38,919 nucleotides of DNA, taken from the NCBI GenBank assembly GCA_045600965.1, contig JAZRYW010000005.1, positions 1 to 38,919 on the forward strand. Reading direction: 5' to 3'. The DNA comes from RGIG6374 sp045600965 (lineage in GTDB: Bacteria > Bacteroidota > Bacteroidia > Bacteroidales > UBA932). The notes beneath the pieces were generated by a model, which saw nothing but the letters and a program-made list of their open reading frames with translations, ran no database searches and was not told the DNA's origin. Below are positions 23,024-31,668 of this stretch, one piece after another. Within the stretch, counting starts at the first letter, position 1. Every line of letters begins with the position of its first letter. The position numbers were made by a program, and so were the translations under genes.

Positions 23024-24436
23024 ATGAGCTACATAAACGAAGATTTCCTGCTGTCAAACGAGTACTCCCGCGAGCTGTATCACCAAAGCGCGGAAAACCA
23101 GCCCATAATAGACTATCACTGCCATCTGGTGCCTCAGCAGATTGCCGAAAACATAAGGTTTGAGGACATCACGCAGCTGTGGATAGCGGACGGCCGCTGC
23201 GGAGACCACTACAAGTGGCGCGCCATGCGCGGCAACGGGATCAGCGAGGAATACATCACCGGAGACCGCACTCCAAGGGAGAAGTTCGCCTGCTGGGCCG
23301 ACACGGTGCAGCACGCAATGCGCAATCCTCTCTACCATTGGAGTCATCTGGAGCTCAAGCGGGTGTTCGGCATAGACACGCCGCTGAACCCTTCCACCGC
23401 AGATGAGATTTTCGACCGCTGCAATGAGATGCTCTCCACAGAGCAGTTCCGCGGACAGGCGCTCATACGCCGCTTCAACGTCGAGACGCTGTGCACCACC
23501 GACGACCCTGTCGATGACCTGCGCTACCATCATATGATAAAGGAGAATCCTTTCGGAACAAAGGTTCTTCCCGCCTGGAGGCCCGACAAAGCCGTCGAAA
23601 TATCCAATCCGGAGGCATTCAGGACGTATGTCGGAAGGCTTTCCGAAGTCACCGGAATGGAGATAGCCCAGTGGTCCGACCTTCTCGATGCCCTTCAGCG
23701 CCGTCACGATTTCTTCGACTCCGAAGGATGCCGTCTGTCCGACCACGGTATGGCGACATTCTATGCGGAGGATTATACCGAAAGTGAAATAGAAGGGATA
23801 TTCAGCCGCACGATGGCCGGCAAGTTTCCCACGGACCTTGAAATCGACAAGTTCCGCAGCGCGATGCTCCACTTCCTCGCGGTGATGGACGCGCGCAGCG
23901 GCTGGACCCAGCAGTTCCACGTGGGTCCGCTGAGGAACAACAACGAGAAGATGTTCCGCATTCTTGGCCCGGACTCCGGATTCGACGCAATCCACGACCT
24001 GCCCGTTGCCGCTGCGGGCCACAAGTTCTTCAGCCGTCTGGCTCTCGATGACAATCTGGCGAAGACCATTCTGTACTGCCTCAATCCCAAGGATTTCGAA
24101 GTGTTCGCAGCTATGGCCTACACCTTCAACGACGGCATCGTTCCCGGAAAGATGCAGCTAGGCTCGGGATGGTGGTTCCTCGATCAGGAATTCGGTATGC
24201 GCAAGCAGATAGACACCATCAGCGCCATCGGTCTGCTGAGCCGTTTCGTCGGGATGCTGACCGATTCCAGGAGTTTCATAAGTTACCCCCGCCACGAATA
24301 CTTCCGCCGCATACTTTGCGAAATTCTGGGCCAGGACCTCGCTCAGGGCAAGCTTCCCGTTTCCGAGTTGCCGTTCATCCACAAGATGGTGAGCGACATC
24401 TCCTACCGCAACGCCAGAGACTATTTCGGGTTCTGA
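23024..24436 (+). CDS. uxaC: Glucuronate isomerase (uronate isomerase)
   Basis: A 470-residue metal-dependent isomerase of the amidohydrolase superfamily that converts D-glucuronate to D-fructuronate, and D-galacturonate to D-tagaturonate. The metal-site motif DYHCHL (H32, H34) is near the N-terminus, and family stretches FNVETLCTTDDPVDDL, LPAWRPDKA and the C-terminal RHEYFRRILCEILG are present. The length matches UxaC (about 470). It stands alone here, without the uxuA/uxuB genes often nearby. It is preceded by repeat C and convergent with tsf. Confidence 0.95.
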   Translation: MSYINEDFLLSNEYSRELYHQSAENQPIIDYHCHLVPQQIAENIRFEDITQLWIADGRCGDHYKWRAMRGNGISEEYITGDRTPREKFACWADTVQHAMRNPLYHWSHLELKRVFGIDTPLNPSTADEIFDRCNEMLSTEQFRGQALIRRFNVETLCTTDDPVDDLRYHHMIKENPFGTKVLPAWRPDKAVEISNPEAFRTYVGRLSEVTGMEIAQWSDLLDALQRRHDFFDSEGCRLSDHGMATFYAEDYTESEIEGIFSRTMAGKFPTDLEIDKFRSAMLHFLAVMDARSGWTQQFHVGPLRNNNEKMFRILGPDSGFDAIHDLPVAAAGHKFFSRLALDDNLAKTILYCLNPKDFEVFAAMAYTFNDGIVPGKMQLGSGWWFLDQEFGMRKQIDTISAIGLLSRFVGMLTDSRSFISYPRHEYFRRILCEILGQDLAQGKLPVSELPFIHKMVSDISYRNARDYFGF

Positions 24437-24471
24437 TCTGAGAAGCTGTCTGGCGGCACGAAGCCGTCTCA

Positions 24472-24502
24472 CAACAAAAAAGGATGGCCCGAAAGCCATC
24501 CT
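24472..24502 (-). terminator. Rho-independent terminator of rpsB-tsf
   Basis: GGATGGC (24482-24488) and GCCATCC (24495-24501) pair around the loop CCGAAA. On the minus strand the stem is followed by TTTTTTGTTG. The plus-strand side has only a mixed pyrimidine tract, so it should serve mainly tsf, less so uxaC. Confidence 0.85.
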
Positions 24503-24526
24503 CTCTATCATATCCCTTCCGGGAAA

Positions 24527-25522
24527 TTAGTCCATAAGGGAGAAGCGCTTGAAGCAAAGAACCTTGGCTTCCTTGTCGACAGCGGCGATGGAATCCTTCA
24601 CGGAAGTCTTGCCGTCGCCCATCTGATATTCCTGAGCCTCAAGGGTGTTTTCCTTGAAGAACTTGCTCAGACGGCCGTTCGCGATGTTCTGAACCATCTG
24701 TTCGGGAAGGTTTGCAGCCTTCTCGGCTCCGACGGTTGCGATTATCTGACGTGCCTGGTCAGCCTGTTCGGGAGTGATCCAGCCCTTTGCGCAGTTGGAG
24801 TTGATGTGGTCTTCGCTGTCCACGTGAGCAGGGTTGATACCGGCCTTGTTGAGAGCTGCGTCAACAGCCTTCCTGACCAGTTCTTCCTTGGTCTTTTCGA
24901 CAGCTACTGCCAATTCCTGCTTTACAACCTCTTCGGGGCAGTCGGCAGAGGAAACGGCTACGGGGTTCATAGCCACAATCTGCATTGCGACACCCTTTGC
25001 GAGATCTTCGGGAACGGGTTTGTTGAAAGCCACAACGGCGCCTATCTTGCCGTTGAGGGTGTGAACGTATGAACCGATGTAGGGAGCGTTGATCTTTGCA
25101 TAGCAGGCAATGACGTGTTTTTCACCGCTCTTGCCGGTCTGGGTGGAGATTGCTTCCTCTACGGTCGTGCCGTCAGCCATCTTGCAGGCGTTCAGAGCAG
25201 CGGCGTCTTCGGGGAGGTTGGCTATTGCAACGTCAGCGATGGCGTTGGCCAGGTCCTGGAATTCCGAGTTGTTGGCGACAAAGTCAGTTTCGCAGCCGAG
25301 GCATACGAGGACGGCATTTTCACCATTGACGCGTACCTTTACAGCACCTTCGGTGGTCTCACGGTCAGCGCGCTTTGCAGCGACGAGCTTACCTTTTTCA
25401 CGGATGATTTCCTGTGCACGGGTGAAATCGCCTTCAGCCTCAACAAGGGCCTTCTTGCAATCCATCATACCTGCACCTGTCATTTTACGCAGCTTTGCTA
25501 CGTCTACAGCCTTGATTTCCAT
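24527..25522 (-). CDS. tsf: Elongation factor Ts
   Basis: A 331-residue nucleotide-exchange factor for EF-Tu. It has the N-terminal UBA-like domain with LRKMTGAGMMDCKKAL (about 11-26) and the core motif CLGCETDFVANN (about 74-85). Length and insertion pattern fit Bacteroidota EF-Ts, which is longer than the 283-residue E. coli protein. It follows rpsB by 20 bases, the classic order, and ends at the terminator near 24472. Confidence 0.96.
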   Translation of the reverse strand: MEIKAVDVAKLRKMTGAGMMDCKKALVEAEGDFTRAQEIIREKGKLVAAKRADRETTEGAVKVRVNGENAVLVCLGCETDFVANNSEFQDLANAIADVAIANLPEDAAALNACKMADGTTVEEAISTQTGKSGEKHVIACYAKINAPYIGSYVHTLNGKIGAVVAFNKPVPEDLAKGVAMQIVAMNPVAVSSADCPEEVVKQELAVAVEKTKEELVRKAVDAALNKAGINPAHVDSEDHINSNCAKGWITPEQADQARQIIATVGAEKAANLPEQMVQNIANGRLSKFFKENTLEAQEYQMGDGKTSVKDSIAAVDKEAKVLCFKRFSLMD

Positions 25523-25542
25523 AGTCTTCGGTGTGTAATTGT

Positions 25543-25590
25543 TTATTCTGCCTTCTCTTCAGCCTTCTCTTCAGCCTTTTCTTCGGCGGG
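25543..25590 (-). repeat. Tandem 12-bp repeat coding KAEE in the S2 tail
   Basis: About four in-frame copies of a 12-base unit (TTCAGCCTTCTC on the plus strand) encode the terminal KAEE repeats of S2. The copies are nearly identical, so the number may vary between strains by slippage. Confidence 0.7.
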
Positions 25591-26376
25591 CTTTTCAGCA
25601 TTCTTGCGTGAGCGGATACGCTTGCCGGGAGCCTGGGCGGGAGCTTCTGCAGCGGCTTCGGTTTCTTCAGTTTCCTTGTCCTTTTCGAGTTTCCTCTCTT
25701 CGAGGCCTTCCTTAATCGCACCGCAAAGCACGTCCATAACCAGAGCGATGGACTTGGCGGCGTCATCATTTGCCGGAATCACATAATCAATCGGAGTGGG
25801 ATCGCAACAAGTATCAACCATAGCGATAACCGGTATGTTCAGACGATTGGCTTCTCTTACCGCGTTGATTTCCTTCTGAACGTCAACGACGAAGAGAGCT
25901 GAAGGCAGACGGTTGAGGTCAGCGATGGAACCGAGGTTCTTCTCGAGCTTGGCTCTCTGGCGGGTGATCTGGAGGCGTTCACGCTTTGCGAGGGTCTCGA
26001 AAGTGCCGTCGGAAATCATCTTGTCGATGGTATTCATCTTCTTGACGGCCTTGCGGATGGTGGGGAAGTTGGTAAGCATACCACCTGCCCAGCGTTCAGT
26101 TACGTAAGGCATATTGACAGCCTTTGCCTGCTCGGCAACGATGTCCTTAGCCTGTTTCTTTGTTGCAACAAACAGTATCTTGCGGCCTGAGCGTGCAAGC
26201 TGTTTCATTACGTTTGCTGCTTCATCTATTTTGACAACAGTCTTATGCAGGTCGATAATGTGGATCCCGTTCTTCTCCATAAAGATGTAAGGAGCCATTT
26301 TGGGATTCCATTTTCTCTTCAGGTGACCGAAGTGAACACCTGCATCGAGTAAGTCCTGGAAATTTGTTCTAGACAT
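25543..26376 (-). CDS. rpsB: Ribosomal protein S2
   Basis: S2 (uS2) of the small subunit, 277 aa. The core is complete: LLDAGVHFGHLKRKWNPKM at the start, then RWAGGMLTNF, and VIPANDDAAKSIAL near 200. The C-terminus carries an acidic-basic extension of about 45 residues, ending in a tandem KAEE run, outside the conserved fold. It is cotranscribed with tsf and preceded by a structured leader of about 160 bases. Confidence 0.96.
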   Translation of the reverse strand: MSRTNFQDLLDAGVHFGHLKRKWNPKMAPYIFMEKNGIHIIDLHKTVVKIDEAANVMKQLARSGRKILFVATKKQAKDIVAEQAKAVNMPYVTERWAGGMLTNFPTIRKAVKKMNTIDKMISDGTFETLAKRERLQITRQRAKLEKNLGSIADLNRLPSALFVVDVQKEINAVREANRLNIPVIAMVDTCCDPTPIDYVIPANDDAAKSIALVMDVLCGAIKEGLEERKLEKDKETEETEAAAEAPAQAPGKRIRSRKNAEKPAEEKAEEKAEEKAE

Positions 26377-26407
26377 TTGATTGGTTTTTTTGTTGTTTTT
26401 TACTTTG

Positions 26408-26547
26408 ACTCTCCTTTCCTGCGAGAGTTCTCTTCAGGCAACCGGGAGTAGCGTCATCACTGGCAGTCTCCCCGGTTTTCCGCGTCCGGCCAAACTGATG
26501 GTAGTCAAAACGAGTCCATCCGTTTTCAAGCCGTCCGTGCAATTGTA
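26408..26547 (-). promoter_or_regulatory. rpsB promoter and structured leader
   Basis: Minus-strand TACAATTG (26540-26547) is one mismatch from TAnnTTTG, with TTTG 17 bases upstream. The leader downstream contains two hairpins: AACCGGGGAG/CTCCCGGTT (26440-26477), and ACTCTC/GAGAGT (26408-26428) about 30 bases before the ATG. Autogenous control of rpsB by S2 is known in E. coli; whether this leader does the same is inference. Confidence 0.4.
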
Positions 26548-26571
26548 AAAAATCTGCTCAGCAGCAAAACA

Positions 26572-26964
26572 TTAACGTTTGCTGAACTGGAAGCGTCTAC
26601 GTGCACCGGGCTGACCGGGCTTCTTACGTTCAACCTCACGGGCGTCACGGGTAAGAAGGCCTTCTGCCTTAAGGGCGTGGCGGTAAGCTTCGGCATCGAC
26701 CTTGCAAAGTGCGCGGGCGACTCCGAGGCGAACGGCTTCTGCCTGACCCTTAATACCGCCGCCGTCGACATTGACCTTGAGGTCAAACTGTCCTTCGGTG
26801 CCGGTAACGGCAAAAGCCTGGTTTACGATGTACTGGAGGGTTCCTTCCTTGAAATATTCTTCAAGGGAACGTCCGTTGACCGTAACGGTACCTTTACCTG
26901 CGGTAAGATAAACGCGTGCAACTGCAGATTTACGTCTTCCAAGGGCGTTGAATACTTCGTTCAT
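26572..26964 (-). CDS. rpsI: Ribosomal protein S9
   Basis: uS9 of the small subunit, 130 aa. GRRKSAVARVYL (about 9-20), GGGIKGQAEAVRLGVARAL and the C-terminal basic tail RRRFQFSKR, which reaches the P-site tRNA, are all present. It starts three bases after the rplM stop codon, the standard rplM-rpsI order. Confidence 0.97.
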   Translation of the reverse strand: MNEVFNALGRRKSAVARVYLTAGKGTVTVNGRSLEEYFKEGTLQYIVNQAFAVTGTEGQFDLKVNVDGGGIKGQAEAVRLGVARALCKVDAEAYRHALKAEGLLTRDAREVERKKPGQPGARRRFQFSKR

Positions 26965-26967
26965 CTG

Positions 26968-27420
26968 TTACTTCTTTTCTAAGTTGATTAATTTGGGTTG
27001 CTGTGCCTCGTGCGGATGTTCCGGACCTGCATAAACATAGAGGTTGCGGTAAATCTGCGAGCCGAGACGTGTTCTGGGAAGCATACCTCTGACGGCTTCC
27101 TCAATCACTGCTGTCGGTTTGCTCTGCATCAGAATCTTGGGGGTGGCGAAACGCTGACCTCCGGGGTATCCGGTGTGACGAACGTAAACCTTGTCGGTAA
27201 ACTTCTTGCCTGTGAAGCGTACCTTCTCCGCATTGATGATGATGACGTTGTCACCGCAGTCAACGTGGGGAGTGTAGCTCGGCTTGTGCTTGCCGCGGAG
27301 TATCTTTGCCACCTGGGTGGCAAGGCGACCCACTACCTGGTTCGTTGCATCAACTACATACCATTCCTTCTGAACGGTTGCTTTGTTGGCCGACACTGTT
27401 TTGTAGCTAAGTGTGTCCAC
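26968..27420 (-). CDS. rplM: Ribosomal protein L13 (GTG start)
   Basis: uL13 of the large subunit, 150 aa from a GTG at 27420-27418. Bacteroidota L13 typically begins M-DTLSYKT, and here the codon before DTLSYKTVSANKA is GTG. The open frame extends upstream to 27513, but that start lies upstream of the -7 box at 27481 and would not be transcribed. VDCGDNVIIINAEKV, HTGYPGGQR and MLPRTRLG are conserved. It heads the rplM-rpsI operon. Confidence 0.95.
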   Translation of the reverse strand: MDTLSYKTVSANKATVQKEWYVVDATNQVVGRLATQVAKILRGKHKPSYTPHVDCGDNVIIINAEKVRFTGKKFTDKVYVRHTGYPGGQRFATPKILMQSKPTAVIEEAVRGMLPRTRLGSQIYRNLYVYAGPEHPHEAQQPKLINLEKK

Positions 27421-27461
27421 TGTGTTGATTTTTAAGTTAATAACTGAGTTTGTTGCGATTT

Positions 27462-27488
27462 CCCCATATTTTTGGGGCTGCAAATATA
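27462..27488 (-). promoter_or_regulatory. rplM promoter -7 box and 5'-end hairpin
   Basis: Minus-strand TATATTTG (27481-27488) matches TAnnTTTG. The first transcribed bases can form the small hairpin CCCCA-AAAATA-TGGGG (27462-27477). The leader to the GTG start would be about 55 bases. The -33 box is not clear. Confidence 0.6.
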
Positions 27489-27520
27489 ATATTTTTTTTC
27501 TACAAATCTCCATTTCTGAT

Positions 27521-27528
27521 TATTTTTG
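27521..27528 (+). promoter_or_regulatory. dusB -7 box (TATTTTTG)
   Basis: TATTTTTG matches TAnnTTTG and lies 32 bases from the divergent rplM box. The possible upstream TTG start of the dusB frame (27526) falls inside this box, which supports the ATG at 27568. The -33 region is poor. Confidence 0.5.
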
Positions 27529-27567
27529 CAATCGCAGCGGCAGAGAAGGCCGTCTGAACGATTTCGG

Positions 27568-28539
27568 ATGAAGATAGGGAACATAGAACTCGGAGACAGA
27601 CCGGTTGCGCTTGCGCCTATGGACGACGTCACCGACGCCTCTTTCCGCTATGTATGCAAACTTTACGGCGCGGATCTCCTCTACACGGAGTTCGTTTCCT
27701 CCGACGCCCTTGTGCGCGATGTGGACAAATCCATACGCAAGATGCAGGTGACCGACTTCGAAAGGCCCGTCGGTGTGCAGATATACGGTCACATGCCCGA
27801 GGCGATGGAGCAGGCCGCCCGTATGGCGGAGGAGGCTCATCCCGATTTCATCGACATCAATTTCGGCTGCCCTGTCAACAAGATTGCCAAGAGGGGGGCC
27901 GGCAGCGGAATGATGCGCGAGCCGGACAGGATGATAGAGATAACCCGCCGCGTGGTCGATGCGGTCCGTCTTCCGGTCACCGTCAAGACCCGCCTTGGAT
28001 GGGATGACGAGTCGAAGATCATCGTCGAGCTGGCCGAGAGGTTGCAGGACGCAGGAATTGCAGCTCTCACGGTGCACGGACGCACACGCTGCCAGATGTA
28101 CCGCGGAGAAGCTGACTGGACTCTGATAGGGAAGATAAAGGAGAATCCCAGAATGGCCATTCCCATAATCGGCAATGGGGACATAGATTCTCCGGAAAAG
28201 GCCCGCGAGGCATTTGACCGCTACGGCGTGGACGGAATAATGATAGGCCGTGCAAGTTTCGGGCATCCGTGGATCTTCAGGGAGGTGAAGCATTACCTCG
28301 AAACCGGAGAGAAACTTCCCCCGATGAGCGTCGCCGACAGGGTGTCCCTCGCCGCGATGCACCTTGCAAAGAGCATCGAGGTGAAGGGCGAGCGCAAGGG
28401 CGTGCTGGAGATGCGCCGTCATCTGTCCTGCTACTTCAAGGGCCTTGACAATTTCAAGCCGGTGAGGATGAAACTCGTTACGGAAAACGACCCCGCCGAG
28501 GTCTTCAGGATACTTGACCATATTAAGAATATGTTTTGA
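27568..28539 (+). CDS. dusB: tRNA-dihydrouridine synthase
   Basis: An FMN-dependent reductase of tRNA uridines (323 aa), DusB-like by similarity. LAPMDDVTDASFR near the N-terminus, the catalytic Cys in INFGCPVNKIAKRGAGS, VTVKTRLGW, LTVHGRTR and IIGNGDI are in order, followed by the helical tRNA-binding domain. The stop codon and the last two or three codons (N-M-F-stop) fall within repeat copy D, so the C-terminus may have been reset by that element. lpxK follows after 63 bases. Confidence 0.92.
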   Translation: MKIGNIELGDRPVALAPMDDVTDASFRYVCKLYGADLLYTEFVSSDALVRDVDKSIRKMQVTDFERPVGVQIYGHMPEAMEQAARMAEEAHPDFIDINFGCPVNKIAKRGAGSGMMREPDRMIEITRRVVDAVRLPVTVKTRLGWDDESKIIVELAERLQDAGIAALTVHGRTRCQMYRGEADWTLIGKIKENPRMAIPIIGNGDIDSPEKAREAFDRYGVDGIMIGRASFGHPWIFREVKHYLETGEKLPPMSVADRVSLAAMHLAKSIEVKGERKGVLEMRRHLSCYFKGLDNFKPVRMKLVTENDPAEVFRILDHIKNMF

Positions 28540-28585
28540 AATAATTAACTATAATAATTTTCGTGAACCATTTCAAAACAGATTC
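28527..28585 (+). repeat. Intergenic repeat copy D (short, ends only)
   Basis: This 59-base element has the ends GAATATGTTTTGAAATAATT and, on the opposite strand, GAATCTGTTTTGAAATGGTT, with only TATAATAATTTTCG-like sequence between. It corresponds to copy C with the whole central section removed. It overlaps the dusB stop codon (28537-28539) and ends 17 bases before the lpxK ATG. Confidence 0.8.
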
Positions 28586-28602
28586 CAAGGAAAACTGGTG
28601 AT

Positions 28603-29649
28603 ATGTCAGGATTTGTAAACAACGTGCTTCTGTTTCCTTACAGCGCCGTGCTGCGGCTGAGGAACCTTCTATATGACAGCAATGTCATCAGATCGAGAAA
28701 ATATGCCACTCCGGTCATCTCGTTCGGCAACATCACTGCCGGCGGGACCGGTAAGACCCCGCACGTGGAGATGCTCCTTGAAATGCTTGAGGAAAAGGGT
28801 TTCAGCAGGGAAGTGACAGTCATATCCAGAGGTTATGGAAGGAAGCTCCGCAAGCCTCTGTACGTCTCCACGGGCGACGATGCCAGGAGCGCCGGGGACG
28901 AGCCCCTGCAGATAAAGCGCAAGTTCCCTGAGGTGACCGTGGCCGTCGGGAGCCGCAGGGAGTCTTTCATCCAGAGCATAGAGGACAATCCGGAGATGAT
29001 GTCCCGCAAGTGCTTCATCCTTGACGACGGATTCCAGTACAGACGTATAAAGCCCTCGTGCAATATAGTGCTCGTGGATTTCAACCGTCCCATCGACAGG
29101 GACTCGCTGATTCCCCTGGGAAGGCTGCGTGACCTGCCGTCCCGCATCCGCAGGGCCGATGTGGTGATTGTGACCAAAGTCCCCGAACTCCTTGACCCCT
29201 GGGAAATGGAACAGTGGCGCAAGCGGCTGAAGCTCGGCCGTGCACAGCATATGTTCTTCACCAGGTCCGTTTTCGGCAATCTTCTACCCATATATTCCAC
29301 AATCGCGGACAAACGTTATGTCTATTCGAAGGAAATCATAATGTTCAGCGGCATAGCCGACGACACGGTGATGTACCGTCATCTGTCCCTGGGCTACAAC
29401 ATCGTGGCGCGAGTCAGGTTCAACGACCATCACGACTACACCTTCCGTGACATAGCCCGTCTGTCGCATCTGGCCTCAAGGTATCACCGGGCCGTTCTTG
29501 TCTGCACCGAAAAGGATGCAATGCATATCCTCGGCAACAACCTCTTCCCCGAAGACCTCTGCTCCCGTCTGTTCTATCTCCCTATGAAAGTCGAATTTCT
29601 CGACGGAAGCATGAAGGACCGGTTCCTGAAAGCAACCTCCCTCATCTGA
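28603..29649 (+). CDS. lpxK: Tetraacyldisaccharide 4'-kinase
   Basis: A 348-residue inner-membrane-associated kinase that phosphorylates the 4' position of the lipid A disaccharide. The N-terminal hydrophobic segment (about 5-20) is followed by the P-loop GGTGKTP (47-53), SRGYGR (75-80), the catalytic-site stretch LDDGFQYRR (140-148) and VLVDFNRP. The lipid A pathway is otherwise encoded outside the window. It lies downstream of dusB and is separated from it by repeat D. Confidence 0.95.
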   Translation: MSGFVNNVLLFPYSAVLRLRNLLYDSNVIRSRKYATPVISFGNITAGGTGKTPHVEMLLEMLEEKGFSREVTVISRGYGRKLRKPLYVSTGDDARSAGDEPLQIKRKFPEVTVAVGSRRESFIQSIEDNPEMMSRKCFILDDGFQYRRIKPSCNIVLVDFNRPIDRDSLIPLGRLRDLPSRIRRADVVIVTKVPELLDPWEMEQWRKRLKLGRAQHMFFTRSVFGNLLPIYSTIADKRYVYSKEIIMFSGIADDTVMYRHLSLGYNIVARVRFNDHHDYTFRDIARLSHLASRYHRAVLVCTEKDAMHILGNNLFPEDLCSRLFYLPMKVEFLDGSMKDRFLKATSLI

Positions 29650-29672
29650 CAGATAAAAAGTGCCGTCAAAGC

Positions 29673-29703
29673 TTGGAAAAAAGCGTAAGAGAAAGTACTT
29701 TTG
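29673..29703 (+). promoter_or_regulatory. Promoter of the thrA-asd-dapB-dapA operon
   Basis: TTGG (29673-29676), a 19-base spacer and TACTTTTG (29696-29703) fit the Bacteroidota promoter. Transcription would start near 29710, about 21 bases before the thrA ATG. I saw no leader peptide or lysine riboswitch in this short leader. Confidence 0.7.
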
Positions 29704-29730
29704 TTTGTTTGTAGGAATGACGGAAAACAA

Positions 29731-31668
29731 ATGCAGGTCCTGAAATTCGGAGGTTCCTCGGTCGCTGATGCGACCAGTATGTCAAGGGTCCTCGACATAG
29801 TTGTCGAAGCGTCCCTTGCCGACCGGGTGATCCTGGTCAGTTCAGCTATGAGCGGGTGTACCGACACCCTGCTCAGGGTTTCTGACGGAGATACAAGCCT
29901 TCTCGGGGGACTGAAGGCAAGGCACGAGGCGGCGATAACCAGGCTCTTCACCGGAAAAGAGAGGGAGGCCGCCCTGAAGGACTGTGCTGAGACCTTCGCC
30001 GCCATCGGCAGCTGCAGCAACTGCGTCGAATCCTACGGCGAAATACTTTCCACAAGGATACTGGCCTCGAAACTCGCCTGCGACGGCTATTCAGTGCGCT
30101 GGGCCGATTCAAGAAAACTCGTCATTAAGGATGACGAGCCGGCGACTTTCGACAATATCCGCCGTTTTGTGGGCTCCTGCAGCGAAAGGATCATCGTCGC
30201 TCCCGGCTTCATAGCCTCCGACAGGGACGGAAATACCACGACCCTCGGCCGTGGAGGCTCGGACTACAGCGCCTCCCTGTTTGCGGCAGCCACAGGAGCG
30301 TCCAAACTCGAGATATGGACGGACGTTCCCGGCATAATGACAGCCAATCCAAAGGATGTCCCCCAGGCCGCGACCATCCCCTGTCTGACCTACGATGCCG
30401 CGTGGAGACTGGCCGAACACGGGGCCAAAGTGCTCTATCCGCCTTCAGTGGCTCCTGCAAAGCGCTGCGCGATAGGAATGTCCATACGCAACACCTTTGA
30501 CCCTGCGAACCCGGGAAGTCTGGTCAAGGACGTCCCTTCTCCCGCTGTCTGGACAGGGATCACATCCTGCGGCAACGTGCTGTGTCTGGTGGCTGACCAT
30601 CCTTTCAACGCTGAGGAGACCTGCGGCAGGATACAGGCTGCCCTGCAGCGCTGTTGCATAGACCGTCCCGAAGTGACCTTCGAGGAAGGCTGTGTTCTGA
30701 TAACCGTGCCGGAGGCCCTGGCCGGGGAGGCCTTGAAAGCGCTTCACAATGAATTCTTCGTGCTTGAAGGGACCGGCGTGCGGAACCTCTACATAGCAGG
30801 AAAGGGAGCCGTCGGCACCGCCCTGCGGGAAATGGTCGAACAGACGGCCTCCTCCATCAAGGCCCGCAGCGGCAAGATACTGCGCATCGTGGCCCAGGTG
30901 GACAGCAGCAGCGCCGACTTCTGCCGTGACCTTGTGCGCACCGCACCGAAGAACGCGGTATTCGTGGATGTCACCGACAGCGAGGACATATACAGATGGT
31001 ACAGGCCGCTGCTCGCAGCCGGTGTGAACATCGTGTCATCCAACCGACGTTCCCTTTCAGTTCCCTATGACGAATATGCCGAAATGAAGAAGGCCTCTCT
31101 GCTCGGAGGAGCTTTTCTCCGATATGAGACGACCGTCGGAGCTGCCCTGCCCATCCTTGAGAGCATAGCGCTCAGCGCCAACAGCAACGATGAGATAACC
31201 GAAATAGAGGCTGTCGTGTCCTGCACCTTGAACTACATACTCTCCTCGGACCTGCCTTTTTGGAAGGCTCTTGAAAGGGCTCAGGCCATAGGTCTTACGG
31301 AAAAGGATTTCAATCAGGACCTCGAGGGCAGGGATGCCCTTCGCAAGCTGCTCATCCTTTCACGCGAGGCGGGCGTGCATCTCGACGAGAAGGATGTCGT
31401 GATAGAGCCGGTGAAGGATGTGGAGAACATCTCATCCGACCAGAGATTCGTGGCCTCACTGGTCAGGGACAGGTCGCTGCCTCTCGGTTACAGGGCTTCC
31501 ATCCGCCTTCGGAAGGTGGACAGCAGCCACCCTGCCTACTGGCTCAGGGGCACCGATAATCTGATAATAGTTAAAAGCGCCTACCATCCCTCTCCGCTCA
31601 TCATCCAGGGTGCCGGAGAAGGTGCAAGGCAGGCCGCTTCCAGTGTTTTAAATGATATTCTGAAATGA
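29731..31668 (+). CDS. thrA: Bifunctional aspartokinase / homoserine dehydrogenase, short form
   Basis: The fusion catalyses the first step from aspartate and the reduction of aspartate semialdehyde to homoserine. At 645 residues it is far shorter than the usual 810-820. The kinase part (1 to about 265) has KFGGSS (5-10), GRGGSDYSA and EIWTDVPGIMTANP. The linker regulatory part is only about 85 residues (266-350), where E. coli ThrA has about 220 with two ACT units. The dehydrogenase part has the dinucleotide loop GKGAVG (357-362) and the catalytic-region D535 and K539 in LEGRDALRKL; the usual NKK stretch reads N438-R-R. The ATG at 29731 is chosen because the longer TTG start lies in the promoter. 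Its stop codon overlaps asd (ATGA). Confidence 0.9.
   Translation: MQVLKFGGSSVADATSMSRVLDIVVEASLADRVILVSSAMSGCTDTLLRVSDGDTSLLGGLKARHEAAITRLFTGKEREAALKDCAETFAAIGSCSNCVESYGEILSTRILASKLACDGYSVRWADSRKLVIKDDEPATFDNIRRFVGSCSERIIVAPGFIASDRDGNTTTLGRGGSDYSASLFAAATGASKLEIWTDVPGIMTANPKDVPQAATIPCLTYDAAWRLAEHGAKVLYPPSVAPAKRCAIGMSIRNTFDPANPGSLVKDVPSPAVWTGITSCGNVLCLVADHPFNAEETCGRIQAALQRCCIDRPEVTFEEGCVLITVPEALAGEALKALHNEFFVLEGTGVRNLYIAGKGAVGTALREMVEQTASSIKARSGKILRIVAQVDSSSADFCRDLVRTAPKNAVFVDVTDSEDIYRWYRPLLAAGVNIVSSNRRSLSVPYDEYAEMKKASLLGGAFLRYETTVGAALPILESIALSANSNDEITEIEAVVSCTLNYILSSDLPFWKALERAQAIGLTEKDFNQDLEGRDALRKLLILSREAGVHLDEKDVVIEPVKDVENISSDQRFVASLVRDRSLPLGYRASIRLRKVDSSHPAYWLRGTDNLIIVKSAYHPSPLIIQGAGEGARQAASSVLNDILK

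Noticed and set aside
24437..24475. Another repeat copy near AGAAGCTGTC (24440)
   Set aside because: Only about ten bases resemble the ends of copies B and F; no matching second end or core was found.
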